This document shows, piece after piece, positions 38,440-49,899 of a stretch of DNA of 64,000 bases. Made by a program: the position numbers and the translations under genes. Source of the stretch: Ceratotherium simum simum (taxonomy: Eukaryota > Chordata > Mammalia > Perissodactyla > Rhinocerotidae). Under the pieces are notes generated by a model that was given only the letters and a program-made list of their open reading frames with translations, did not search any database and had not been told where the DNA came from. Within the stretch, counting starts at the first letter, position 1; each line of letters starts with the position of its first letter. Location of the stretch: positions 14,637,962 through 14,701,961 of the forward strand of contig NW_004454159.1 of assembly GCF_000283155.1 (NCBI RefSeq), read 5' to 3'.

Positions 38440-39180
38440 TTTACTGGTTTTTATTTATTAATTCATGTATTTTGCCCATTCTACTACTTGGATTTCATTA
38501 CTTCTAAATTCATTTATTTTCTTGGTAAAATAAATAGTTCTAACAGCAAGCGCCTGGAACTTTTAAGTCCTTGTATGTTCAAAATGTTTTACTTTATATT
38601 TACCCTTAAAATAGTTGTTTAGTTGTATATAAAACAATAAATCTAAAGTTTTTTTCCTTTAACACTGAAAAAGTTAATGCATTCAGCGTTGGTGACGAGA
38701 GGTCTGGGCTCCCTCTAATTCTTATTCTTCCGTTAAGTAGTCTATTTTTCTTCTTGTTAGTGGTTAGTTGTGTTTTGCTTTGGTTTTGTTTTATTTTTTA
38801 TCCTTGATGCCGTGAAGTTTACCATGAATTGTCTAATTTTTGTTTTGTTTTGTTTCCCCTTCTTGGCGCTTGGAAGTCTCTCTCAAGCTGAAAATTCCCA
38901 TTTGTCGTCAGTTGTGAGAAATTTGTTACGTTTTGAAAACTACAACTCTTTTTCTCTTATCACTCCAGATGTTGAAACTCTGGATCTAGCCATAATATCT
39001 CTAAACATTTGTTTCATACTTTATTCTGTGCATTCCCAGTTTGATCTTCTAGCTCACTAACTCACTCTACTTTTGTGATCAGTTGCTATTCTGCTATTCA
39101 TCTTTTAAATTTCTAAATTTAATCATTGTATTATTCATTTTTGAAATCTCTTAAATGATGCTTTTCCACAACCACCCTTG
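38440..39180 (-). mobile_element. Degraded antisense LINE-1-like sequence
   Basis: T-rich stretch with phrases such as 'gatcttctagctcactaact' and 'atttttgaaatctcttaaat' that resemble reverse L1 5'/ORF1 sequence. No frame. Assignment tentative. Confidence 0.4.
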
Positions 39181-39469
39181 TTTAATAACTTGTCTTCATT
39201 TTATGGATGCTATTCTTTTTTTCTCGTTGTCTTATTAGCTCTTTCTTCAGGTTTAAATTCTTCTCTAATTTGAACACCTTTGGGGTGTCTTTTAGGGGTT
39301 TGTCTTTCCTTGAGTCATTCTTAGCTGAGAGCTCACCTTCCTGGTCTGTTACAGTTGCTTGCCGTTTTGAAATGGCTGTTCACTGGGTGGAGGAGGCATT
39401 ACCACTTTGGCTTCTGTTTTTCTTCTTTTAGGTGCTCTGGTCTAGGAAATATTTCCTTTCTCGTTTTTG

Positions 39470-39800
39470 CACACAGTTAAATCTACTGGTCATTTCTTGG
39501 TCCTTATCTTACTTTGCCTGTCTGCAGCAGTTGACACAACTGATCACTCCTTCCTCCTTGACAGACTTTCTTCCGAGTAAAAGTCCAAGTCTTCACCATG
39601 ACTTACTAGACAGTGTGTGATCTCTGTTCCTCCCTTTATCTTCTACTACGCTCCTCCTTGTTCACTCCAGCTACTCTGCTTAGCTTTCCTTATTTGTCCT
39701 CAAACTTGCCAAGCACTCTTACACTGATGTCCTCCTTTCTCAACTTTTCTACACTTTTAATAAACTCACTGTTAAGTGCAAATATTGATTGAAAGTTGCT
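39470..39800 (+). mobile_element. L2 LINE relic with RT-domain code
   Basis: In sense, 39489-39575 reads GHFLVLILLCLSAAVDTTDH then SFLLDRLSS. This matches the L2/CR1-type reverse-transcriptase block 'L.LSAAFDTVDH..LL..LSS'. The Phe after the Ala pair is Val, and frames break soon after. It is a rare coding-region remnant; most L2 pieces in this window are 3' ends. Confidence 0.75.
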
Positions 39801-40029
39801 CTCATGTTTTAAAAATGTTAAAGTGGGGAGAAATATGTATCTTAGAATTAAAAAACTAGTACTGAGTTATTTGACAATGTCTCCCCAACCCTCATCTTTT
39901 GGTGAAAATAATGAGTTAGGAATGCATGTTTCCCCTGTAGTTTCACATGCCTCAGGTACAGTGCTGGTGTATGTACTCAAGGCTACTATGATTAAATATA
40001 GCTATTTCCTTTAGGGCTTTTGAGAAATT

Positions 40030-40480
40030 TTAGACTGTCTCCATAAAACAGGCTCCAGACTGCTTTTTGGGCCTTAGAATCTATTTTTAATTCTTTCTCA
40101 TTGTCAGCTGACACTTCTATGATATGTCACTCTGTCTAGTCCTGGAAGCTCCTTTTTAATTCTGGTGGCTTGCTTTTAATTTCGTAAGGCCTCCATCTTC
40201 TTGTGCCTTGACTAATGGTTCCTGTCTCCCATAGGTATGATTTTCTTTGATTTTATCTTCTGTGCGTCCAGAGTGATCTTTTTAAAGAGCAGATGTCTTC
40301 CAGCCATATTCTTGCTTAAAATTCTTCAGTGGCTCTTTTCTAGTAGAGGAAATCTAAGCACCCAAGAGTACTACATCTGGCCCTTCATCTCCTGTATCCT
40401 CCTATATACATCCCTAACTGAGCTACACTGGTTTGCTTACTGTTTCCTGAATGCTTCATGCTCGTTCAAGTCTCTGACCT
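40030..40480 (+). mobile_element. L2 LINE 3' fragment
   Basis: Sense L2 3' layout: 'agagtgatctttttaaagag', 'cttgcttaaaattcttcagt', 'ggctcttttctagtagagga', 'ctgagctacactggtttgct'. It follows the RT-bearing fragment at 39.5 kb and may be the same element. Confidence 0.7.
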
Positions 40481-40484
40481 AATA

Positions 40485-40868
40485 CTGTTGAATAGAAATA
40501 TAATGTGAACCACATACCACGTATATAATTTGAAACCTCTGGTAGCCTTTAGAAAAAAAAAATTTAAGGTGAAATTAATGTAATAATATATCTAGTAAAT
40601 TTTTAATTTTATTTATTTATTTTTTTCTCCCAAAGCCCCAGTAGATCGTTGTATGTCATAGCTGCACATCCTTCTAGTTGCTCTTCTAGTAAATTTTTAA
40701 ACATAGGATAAAAATGTAGTAATTATTAAAGAAATATTTTACATATTATTTTCTTTATTTTACTAAATCCAATTTATATTTTACACTCACAGCATGTCTC
40801 AGTTTGACTAGCCACATTGTGCTCAGTAGCCTTGTGTGACGAGGGCTACCATATTGGACACTGCAGTT
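40485..40868. mobile_element. DNA-transposon-like element (copy 2), split by a SINE
   Basis: Same family as 25805-25992: right end 'ctagccacattgtgctcagt ... ggctaccatattggacactg', AT-rich core. It is interrupted at 40607-40684 by a short SINE insertion, and the core phrase 'tctagtaaatttttaa' is duplicated on both sides of it. Confidence 0.6.
40591..40700 (-). mobile_element. 5'-truncated ERE SINE with perfect 16-bp target duplication
   Basis: Minus-strand insertion of only the tail of the second SINE subfamily (40607-40684: T/AT run, 'ctcccaaagccccagtagat', 'tagctgcacatccttctagt', 'tgct'). It is flanked by identical 'tctagtaaatttttaa' at 40591-40606 and 40685-40700. The head with the Pol III promoter is absent, so this copy could not be transcribed on its own. 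Confidence 0.93.
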
Positions 40869-40904
40869 TGGATCTTTGTCAGTAATGTTCAGTACGTTTA
40901 GTCT

Positions 40905-42470
40905 TGATCATCCCCAGGACTCATCTCAAACATTATTCTTCTTGCTCTTTACCCCAAGTGAGAGTGAGGTCTTTCTCTCTAAGTTGTGCTTATTATTTTA
41001 GTATTTTAATTGATTTTTTTAATCTCATAAACCCCTTGACTTTTACCATTGTTGTTATTACTAGCCTCAGGTATACACTAGGTGCTCCTTGTTTAGTAAA
41101 TGGAAAATTAGACCACCAAGCTTGTTAGAAATTTACTTGTATATACAGGAAATGAGTGTAGAGTAGTAGAGCTCTGAAATGTCTTCTTGTGAGTAGCACA
41201 CAGGAATTATAGGCTTTGTGATGTGCCCAAGAATCATCTTTATTCCTTGGTCTTTTTAAGGTTAACGAATAAGTTATTTCTGGATGGGCACAGTGCTTCT
41301 GTATCAGGTAGCTGTGCTTTAAAAAGCAAGTTCTAACAATGCAGTTTGAAATTTAACAGTGATCTTTGAGAAATGCTATTCTGTTGGGGAATTGTGCAAT
41401 TCTTAAACATGTTTTTTATGATTAATAGTAAAATTTCATACTGACAGAGCCCTTTGAATGCCCTTGTCTTAAATGAAATAATGCTTGGGTATGTGATGTA
41501 AGGGACAAAAAGTTTCAAATAACAGAGTTTCTTATGAGAGGGTACGTTTCCCTACTATCATTCTTAGTTGTGGTAGGTTATTCTTGAAGCCTAAGTTTTT
41601 AAACATGAGGTAGAATCTTGAACATTCACGTAATACTACTCTTATGCTATACATGCCTGCATTCATGCCAGTCTAGATTCAAGTAGGTCTCTGCTGCCTC
41701 TGCCCCCTCTCCCCATACTAATTGCCCTATAAATATATCTTGGATAGATGGATGAGCTTGTCCCAAAGCGTTATTTCTTACACTGGCAGAATGTTAATAA
41801 GAATATCGGGGAAAAATAAGTTTGGAGAATGCTGTGTGAAGCAGATTTCTTTATTGTAGGACTTCTCGGACCTTCCATTAATAGGCTTAAGGTTTGTTGT
41901 AAAGAGCTAAGGGGCATATAGTATAACATTATTTTATAATTTATACAGCCATTGAACCCCCCCCCCTTTTTGTGATACATCCGTGAGTTTTATCTCCTGA
42001 AACAGTATTCCAGAGTATACAGTTTAGGAAGTGCTACCTTCCCTGAAATACTGAATGTGCCTGTGTTGAAACTTCATCTGTTCAGATATCCATGGAGACC
42101 TTCTGAGCAGCAATTACAGTGTTCAGAAGTCAAATATATTCACTCATTTATTCTATAAATACTCAATGAGCAGGTATTGTGTGTGGGGTAGGCATCACTA
42201 TGCTAGGCCTTCATTAAGTAATAAAAGTAAAACATACATGTATCATATATATATTTTATATATAAATAAGAACATCATCATAGGGATATAGAGAGCATGA
42301 GTGCCATATTCGAAGGAGTGGAGTGAAAACACAGAAGTATTTCACTTCCCATTCATTTCTCAGATTCCCATAGAGGTCCTTATGTTGGGAGTCTTTTGTT
42401 GTTAAATTTATATCACTTTCTACTCTTTTTCCAGTGCTTATAAGTTAAATGTTTATTCTCAGCTCTACTT
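40905..42470. other. Intron, unassigned
   Basis: No exon. There is an L2-like phrase near 40905-41100 ('cttgctctttaccccaagtg') and a C homopolymer followed by T at 41958-41970. The AT-rich 42235-42270 contains TATA repeats. Nothing else is recognisable. Confidence 0.4.
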
Positions 42471-42681
42471 TCTATTTTTATTTATTTATTCATTTATTTA
42501 TTTTTGCTGAGGAAGATTTGCCCTGAGCTAACACCTGTGCCAGTCTTCCTCTATTTTCTATGTGGGTCACTGCCACAGCATGGCTGCACAACAAGCAGTG
42601 TAGGTCCGCGCCTGGGGAACCGAAGCAGAGCACGCCAAAGGCCACTAGGCCACAGGGCCAACCCCAAAGCTCTATTTCTAT
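42461..42681 (-). mobile_element. ERE-type SINE, minus orientation, tetranucleotide tail
   Basis: Reverse copy at 42476-42666: (ATTT)n-like tail at 42476-42505, 'gccctgagctaacacctgtg', 'gccacagcatggctgcacaa', 'acagggccaacccc'. The flanks 'agctctactttctat' (42461-42475) and 'agctctatttctat' (from 42668) are a target duplication with one base lost. Part of the box B region is deleted. Confidence 0.93.
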
Positions 42682-42999
42682 ATCAAATATATTAGTACTT
42701 ATTATGTTCTCACAAGGCATTCTAATAAAACTCATCTTTGAATATATTAATTTAATTTTTTCATGATTATAAAAGGTTGGAATGTATACTATGTGTATTG
42801 CAACCCTTAGTTGCTAAGGGTTACAGAATTTCAGTACAGTCCAGTGATGACGGCCATTCTTAAATGAGAAGGTAGGAGAAAATTACCCTCACATACTTGT
42901 GTGTATGTTTTCAGTTTTGAAAAAATTTCTAATAATTTGTTTATAGAAATAATAGAGGTTCTTCATACGAAAATAAAACATTTCAGCTGGACATTGCAA

Positions 43000-43715
43000 A
43001 TAAAGCTAAAATTCCTTTTGGACCACCAGCCCTGCTCTTTCTCCTTCACTAGAGAGTACTACTATTTATTGTCTGGTATATATTCCTTCAAATCTTTTCC
43101 CCCAAACCTAGATAAGTATATACCGAGAAAACGTATAATATTATTTTTATGCCTTTAAAAAATTGAATCATATCTTTCATGTTTATCATGAAACTTGTTT
43201 TTCAGTCAGTACATCTGGGAGACCTATCCAAGTTTGAACATACAGATCTACTTCATACCTTTAGCTGTTGCATAGTATTCCATAGTAGGCTGTATAACAA
43301 TTTAGCTGTTCTCCTCATTATCATTGTTTATTTCTTTTTTAAACTATTGCAGTATTATTGTAATGAAGGTCCTTGTACCCTCCTCCTTGGGTACCTGTAT
43401 GCTTCTTTTGGGTAGATACGCAAAGAGATGCTGTTCGGTCGTAAGGTATATATATTTTAAATGTAATAAATCTTATATTTGCTCTCCAAACTGGCTCCTC
43501 CTCAAATCGCTCTCCAAAGTGGCTGTGCCAATTCATGAACTCCCATTAGCAATTTATGAGAATATTGTTTTTCTCCATAGCCTTGCCCAGATTTTGTATT
43601 ATCAAACTTTCTTTTTGTCAATCTGATGAAAAAAGGAGTTATTTGTTTTAATTTTGATTTCCCTGATTGTTGGCAAGGTTGAGCAATCTCTTCCAGTTGT
43701 TTCTTCTCCCGCTAC
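43000..43715 (-). mobile_element. Antisense LINE-1 3' UTR
   Basis: Reads as reverse L1ME/L1M 3' UTR: 'gcatagtattccatagtagg', 'ttctcctcattatcattgtt', 'agtggctgtgccaattcatg' and 'gattttgatttccctgattg', followed by 'ggttgagcaatctcttcc'. Diverged but clear in order. Confidence 0.75.
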
Positions 43716-43717
43716 TG

Positions 43718-43905
43718 TGACTTAAGTGGCCCCATGTTGAGATGGCACAGCCAAAAGACCAAAGCAGCCTGGCTATCTGAGTCTCTGCATGTAAAGCAGT
43801 TGCCCCAAAGAGTTGCCCGGACCTATAGAGTACCTTGAATCAGCAAAATATACACTTTGCTGGATTAAGCCTACCTGAGACATACAGCAGCTCTTATGTC
43901 ATGAC
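43718..43905 (+). mobile_element. MLT-type (MaLR) LTR-like fragment
   Basis: Sense MLT1-like phrases: 'agccaaaagaccaaagcagc', 'acctatagagtaccttgaat' and 'tttgctggattaagcctacc'. Only the 3' half of an LTR would be present. Assignment moderate to low. Confidence 0.4.
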
Positions 43906-43919
43906 CTTTCCCAGAAACA

Positions 43920-44460
43920 GACCTAGAGTAGCTCTCTATTGCCTGTAGGAATCAAATTCAAAATACCTAGCTTTATATTCGAGATTATGTTTTATCTCTA
44001 GCCTCCTCTTAATACATCTCTTTTGCTGTATACGTATACGCAGTCTTCAAGAGACTATGTACCTTAATAATGGGTGTCTATGTTCGAACTGTTAGCTTAA
44101 GGAACCTCCCACACCCCGAATAAAGCTTTTTGACACTAGTCCTCATGGACATGTGAGTTCCAGCAGAGCTCAGAAGTTCAGGTATAGGAAATGGATGAAG
44201 GAATTGTGGAAAATAGGAATGTTTGCCAGACCTTATAGGCTGAAAGGATGATGGGATAAGTGAATTGAGGTGGCTGATGAAAGGTCAGCAGTTACATCCC
44301 GACTAGGATCAGGAAGAAAAGGAAAAAGAGCAAGTAAGCTGAGAGACCGTGGAGAAGGTTTAAGAAATCAAGAATTCCTGTTGGAAGAAAACCTTTTCCT
44401 TTTTGCCTCCTTTGTTATAAAGAAAAAAGAAACTGTTGGGTGTTATGAACTCCCAACTTA
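43920..44460. other. L2-like start, then unassigned
   Basis: 43920-44010 resembles L2 ('gaatcaaattcaaaatacct', 'tttatctctagcctcctctt'). The remainder shows a short open frame at 44270-44461 without recognisable domains and is not called a gene. Confidence 0.35.
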
Positions 44461-44469
44461 ATATCAGGA

Positions 44470-44730
44470 AACAACTTAGTCGGAAAGAGCAACAGATTTA
44501 TAGTCAGGCTGCCTGGGTTTCAGATCCCAGGTCCCCTGCTTCCCAGCTATGTGACCATGGGCAACCTTTGTAACTCCTCTGGGCCTTGGTTTTCTAATCT
44601 GTAAAATGAGTATAATAGCATCTACCTCATCTGGTTGCTTGATGACTAAATTAGATGGTCTATGTAAGAAGCATGTAGAAGGATATATTTGCTACCATTT
44701 ACATATTTGGTACATGTAGTGAGCACTCAA
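44470..44730 (+). mobile_element. MIR SINE
   Basis: One of the best MIR copies in the window, in sense: 'gtcaggctgcctgggtttca', 'agctatgtgaccatgggcaa', 'gccttggttttctaatctgt', 'aaaatgagtataatagcatc'. The tail continues to about 44730. Confidence 0.9.
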
Positions 44731-44839
44731 ACATGAGCTTCAATCATCATCATTATCATTCCTGTCAGATAAAGAGATTGAGGGGATTCCTATATGAAGA
44801 TCTAAGTTTTCTTCATAAAGCAGAAAGCAGATGCTATGT

Positions 44840-44945
44840 GCTTGTAAGTCTGATTCCGCTCTCCAGTATTAGACTGAGCTGCTTGAAGGTAGGACTCCAT
44901 CTGTTTTCATCTTTATGTTACCAGCAGAGTTCCTGGCACAAAGTA
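44840..44945 (+). mobile_element. L2 LINE 3' end
   Basis: Classic L2 terminal phrase: 'gactgagctgcttgaaggta', 'ggactccatctgttttcatc', 'gttcctggcacaaagtagag'. It sits between two MIRs. Confidence 0.8.
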
Positions 44946-44949
44946 GAGT

Positions 44950-45135
44950 ATAGCAGAGAGTACTAGAATCAGATAGACCTAGGTTTGAATTCCAATTCTG
45001 CTACTTACTTAAGTGTGAGATCTGGGGCTAGTTGGCTTCATCTTAATGCCTCAGTTCCTAATCAGTAAAGTAGGGATAATAATAATGCCTGCCTTTTAGG
45101 GTCTAGTGAGTATGAAGATTGCTCACTATATTGTA
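44950..45135 (+). mobile_element. MIR SINE
   Basis: A second MIR in the same direction: 'agaatcagatagacctaggt', 'tgaattccaattctgctact', 'ctcagttcctaatcagtaaa', 'tagggataataataatgcct'. Confidence 0.88.
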
Positions 45136-45479
45136 AGTATCATTACCAAGCCAGTTTGTAGACTTGTTCTTATGGCTTTGGTTCATTGTGTTACTTTTAT
45201 GGATGACCCTCTCCTTGGTCTTACCTTTGTAGTAATCTTGGAGTATAGATTATCTCCCACTCCTGACACCCCAACCAAACACCTGACATTTTAAAACTAT
45301 TTTCAGTCTTTGTCTTTCCATCTACTTCATTTCTAGATGAGGTTTTTTTCTTTGAATCTAAATGATGGAAACCAAGTGAGAGAAATATCTTTGAGTTGAG
45401 ACATACTCCCCTCAATATTTCTGTATTATTGTAACCAGTTATAGTTAGCTCATTGATTTTCTGCTGCCTTATGTTCACA

Positions 45480-47530
45480 TCTTCTGTGTCTTTACTTATT
45501 TTTTTATTTGCTTAGTCTACTACTGAAAGATCTGTGGTAGAATTTCACAGCATAATTGTGGATTCATCTAATTCTCCTTTTATTATTGTCACTTTTTGCC
45601 TTATACATTTTGAGGCTTGTTATTAAGAGCATATTTATTTAGTGTTGAACTTTTTATCATTTTGAAGTGTCCCCTTTTGTCTCTACTAATGCTTTTGCCT
45701 CAAAGTCTACTATCTGACATTAATATAACTTCATAAGCTTTCTTTTGGTTTGTGTTTGCATGGTATATATTTTTCCATCCTTTTATTTAATATTTTCCCC
45801 TCTGTTAGCTTGGTAGTTATACACTTTTTTACTATTTTTTTCTTAAATCAGAGATTATAACAGTGCATCTTTCATCTGTCAAGTCTGTTGCTGCAGTTTC
45901 ACGGACAGTGCAAAGAACTTAGAGCACTTGAATAACTTCATTTGCCCTGCTCCAGACTTAAGTTCTGTTGTAATGTATCTTAATTCTATATATATTTTAA
46001 ACTTCATGGGACGTTAATGTTACTATTTTATATAGTCAGTATTCATGTAGATTCAGCCACACATTTCCTGTTTTTCATTCATTTTCCTTCGTTTCTGCGT
46101 CTAGAAGCCTCCATCTGGAATCATTTTTTTTTTTCGCCAGTGGATTTTCTTCATCATAGGTCTGCTGGGGAGTAGTTCTCTTCATTTTTGTCTCTCTGAA
46201 AATGACTTTATTTTGTCCTTTTTGTGGACTGCTTTTGCTGAGTATAGAATTCTAGCTCTTGGAGGTATCAGTTGTCTTCTGGCTTCCAAATTCCATTGAG
46301 AAGGCAGCCATCAGTTTAATTTTGCTCTTGTCAGAGTAATCTCTTCTTTCCCTGCCTGCTTTTAAGACTTTTCTCTCTTTTTTTTCCAGCATTTTTACCC
46401 TGCAGTTCGTAGGTATGGTTTTGTTTTTGTTTATCTTGCTGGTAATTCTTCAAGCTGCTTGATCTGTGACTTTGTATCTTTTGTCAGTTTTGGAAAATGC
46501 TCAGCCTTTGTCTTCTATGCCTTAAATACTCTTCTCTTTCTATGACTTTGGTTATTTGGATGTTACCTTCTCACTGTATCTTTTGTGGCTCTTGCCATTT
46601 CTCTCCTAGCTTCATTCTTTTTATTCTCCATGCTTCGTTCTGGATATTTTGTCAGACCAATCTTTACTTTTCTAATTTTCTTCTTAGTTGTGTCAAATCT
46701 GTTATTGAGTCCATCTGTTGACTTTTTAATTTTCATAATTGTATTTTTCAATTCTAGAATTTTCATTTCATTCTTTGTTAGTTTTTCTTTCTTTGCTAAA
46801 ATTCTTAGTCTTGTCTTTTTCTCTCTGTATAGAATCATAGATTGCTAAACTGGACCAAATATGACCATGTAATATGGCCCGTAAGCTAAGAATGTTTTTT
46901 ACAGTTTTCAAGAGTCGTTTAAAAAAAAAAAAGAAGGAAAAGTATACCACAGAGACTGTATGTGGCCTGCAAAAGCCTGTAATAGATACTCTTCGGTCCT
47001 TTAAAGAAAATGTTTGCCAATCCCTGGTATATATATGAAATATAATAATTTTAGAATCTGTGTCTGATAACTCCATTATTTGAAAGTTCTTCATTGATTT
47101 CTAGAGTTTATTAGTTCTCTTAGTTTTCATCAATGCCATCTTGCCTCCTAATGTGCTTAGTTTTATTTGAACAATGGATGTTGTAGATGCAAAATTTTCT
47201 AAATAATTTCAGACGTAGGATGATTTTTTCCTATGGTGAAGATTTGTGTTTGCTTCTAATAGTTGACTGGAAGCACTAGTAATCCTGTATAACCTTAATC
47301 CAGCATCAGGGATTGAGATGATTCTAAAATGGATGTCAGTATACTTCTGGATCGTGCTTCCTCCTAGAGTGGAATGTATTTTCCAGGGTCCCAATTCAAA
47401 GCGTGGTCCTTCCATGCTAGGCCTTGGAATATAACTTTTATCTCTTTAACCAGTGCCTGTCAGAAGTGCTTCTCAGCCTGTTAACCTCCTCTTTAGGAAT
47501 CAGAAAATACTCTTAGGAGAAAAGCATCCT
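45480..47530 (-). mobile_element. Antisense LINE-1 with an inserted element
   Basis: Long reverse L1M region: 'ctctgaaaatgactttattt' ... 'gctgagtatagaattctagc' ... 'tgttgactttttaattttca' ... 'ttctagaattttcatttcat' ... 'ctccattatttgaaagttct' ... 'tcagggattgagatgattct'. It is interrupted at about 46855-47026 by a different repeat. All L1 frames are broken, and the 91- and 108-codon minus-strand frames here are chance remnants. Confidence 0.75.
46850..47026. mobile_element. Short DNA-transposon-like insertion in LINE-1
   Basis: 'tatggcccgtaagctaagaa', 'acagagactgtatgtggcct' and 'aaaatgtttgccaatccctg' match a known mammal-wide short repeat type (the one reading 'ggcccgcaaagcctaaaata'). Here it is a partial copy with a central A run. 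I do not name the family. Confidence 0.65.
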
Positions 47531-47534
47531 CAAA

Positions 47535-48631
47535 GGCCAGATTGTGTATGTGTATTCCAGTTTTTCTGTTTATCTGAGTTATAGGATTCATCTCTATTAC
47601 CTAACCCACCATTATCAGCAGGGGAATTTTGTAATGTAGTTTCTTTGTAGCCTTTATAATTACAGTGACTCCTCTTGAGATAATGTAATTCAGACTTGGC
47701 CATTGTCTCCTTTAGAGTATATTTAGTTTCACTATTCTGTGTGTGCTTCTTTAATGTTTTCCTTTAGTAAAGCAATGAGGAACTCTGCTTTAAAAAGTAA
47801 ATAGGTTTCTCTTAATGGTCCTGAGTAGCAAATTGCAGAGAAATTATTTGGAAAATATATCATCATACCTCCTATGAAACTTTCTGTCACTACTCTGGAG
47901 CACAATGGTTTGTTTCTTAACTCTTATAGCATTTATTTTGTGAGGTTTTTTTTCCTTTTTATGGCAAGAAATATATTGTACAACCTGCATCCCTGATTAA
48001 AGTGTGACCATATTAAAGATGAGGTTGTGGACTCATTTCCTTCTTGTGTCTCTTGTATCGCTGCACCTAGCACAGACATTCATTAAATCATTAAGATTAG
48101 TAACAGATTTTTTCAGGGCCAACTACAAATTAATATAATATTAAGTGAAAAGCTCATTAAATTTTTGGAATATTTAATGCAATCAACTGTTATTTAAGTC
48201 TTGCTGCCAGATGTTATACATTAATCTAAGATATTGCTATTTTATTCTAGTATTAGCAACTCTTTTGTATTAGCGGTGTGTGTGTGCATGTGTAATAGCA
48301 TTCCTAGCCTTTATAGTGGCAACAGCTGATATTTTTATTTGGGGAAAAAGAGGGGCCAAGTTTTTCCTCTAAAATACCATTACTAATGGTAATCTCTTTT
48401 GGAAACTGCTCAGTGGGCTTCCACTAGAGGCTTGCCTAATAGTGTCAGAGTACTAATTTGATTCTTGTCATTGCCTAAAATTTTTCCTAAGAATGGAGAA
48501 TTTAGGTTAGAAATGAGGTTGCACAGTAATGTACATAAAACAAAAATTGGTTTCAGAAGTTACAGTGTGTCAAGAACTCTTATAGGTAAAGTTTGATATT
48601 TAGAATATCTTAAATTATTTTTCTTCTTCAG
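47535..48631. other. Intron before the 48632 exon, unassigned
   Basis: No repeat clearly recognised except an L2-like tail near 48040-48090. It contains the pyrimidine tract of the following exon's acceptor. Confidence 0.45.
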
Positions 48632-48763
48632 CTTCCAGCCGATCTTACCAAGATGCACATCACAGACAACCCTCATCCACAGGTGACTCATGTGTCTTCT
48701 AGTCACTCTGGTTGTAGCATTGCCAGTGACTCTGGGAGCAGCAGTTTATCTGATATCTATCAG
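48632..48763 (+). CDS. RAPGEF6: RAPGEF6 coding exon: Ser-rich linker
   Basis: A 132-nt exon (44 codons), phase 0 on both sides. The acceptor is 'tttttcttcttcag' and the donor CAG|gtaata. It reads [20 protein letters not shown], then a Ser-rich run ([20 protein letters not shown]) and DIYQ. This is the first exon shared by the long form and the proposed short form from 36719. The paralogue RAPGEF2 has an equivalent exon beginning LPADFTK. The Ser-rich run is likely a flexible, phosphorylatable linker between the two CNB domains (inference). The exon has no membrane or signal features, as expected for a cytosolic GEF. Confidence 0.96.
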
Positions 48764-49204
48764 GTAATATACCTTAAGGGTTTGTGTGCTGTGCATTTGA
48801 CTTTTTTATTCTGCAGAATATCCTGTGCTTGTGCCTTAGGTGGTCATGTATCTTTTAATTAGAATATGAAATTCAGGCATAAGGGCTTTGGGAAAATATG
48901 CTTTATTTACTGTTTCAAATTTGCAAGACTAATTAAAGAGGTGTTCTGTCTTTTGAGAGTGATTATATATGGTCCAGCAGTGTATGGATATAGTGTTCTT
49001 TTTATTTTCTTTTATCCAGGTGAATCCATATTAATATATATATAATACATGCTTTGGTAAAAAATAGCTCTTGAAACAAATGAACTTAAAGTTATAAAAA
49101 GGCTGATTTTTATTATACTTGAGTGTATAAATCTTCTATAAGTAAAGTCATGAAGAAAATTAGAGTTGCTTTTGTATTGGTAAAAGCTCTTATTAAATTT
49201 TCCG

Positions 49205-49480
49205 GTAGCCACATTAAAAAAAGAAAAAGAAACAGGTAAAATTAATTTTAATAATATATTTTATTTAGCACAATATATCCAATTATCATTTCAACATGTA
49301 ATCAATGTTTAAAAATTATGAATGAGTTACTTTATTTTTTCGTAATAAATCTTCAAAAGCCAGAGTTTAATATAAACTTACTGCACATCTCAATTCAGAC
49401 TAGTCTTATTTCAAGTGCCCAACAGCCACATGTGGCTAGTGGCTACCATGTAGTACTGATAATTGAAATAGAATCATTGT
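49205..49480. mobile_element. DNA-transposon-like element (copy 3)
   Basis: Left end 'cggtagccacattaaaaaaa', AT-rich core, right end 'acagccacatgtggctagtg' then 'gctaccatgtagtactg'. Same family as 25805-25992 and 40485-40868, with inverted-repeat ends. Confidence 0.6.
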
Positions 49481-49899
49481 TGTCTGAAGAAAACATTTTA
49501 GGCTGTAGTTCTACTGAATTACCCAGATTCAGATGTTTTAAGAAGATCAGCATTTGTCTGTTAAGGAGAGTTTGTAGGCAGATGCAAAATGGAATAAAGC
49601 CTCCATAAAATAAATTTCTGGTTTATGTGGTGGCTTTTCTCCACAGACTCATTGCTGTGGCCATCTACATCTCCCTGTTTGGCATTTTATAATAGAACAA
49701 GGAATTTTTTAAAACTGAAGTTAAAAACAATGCAGTGGCCCTGGGGCCATTTACTGTGTTGGGCTTCATGCATTCTGCCTCTCCCCAAAAGAAGTATCTT
49801 ATGGAAGAAATAAAAGTTGTTGCATACTTACAAGTCAGAGTAGAGCTGTGGCTTCTCTGGACTCTGTACTTTTCCTAGAGAAGGACCCTGAGGAAGGTT

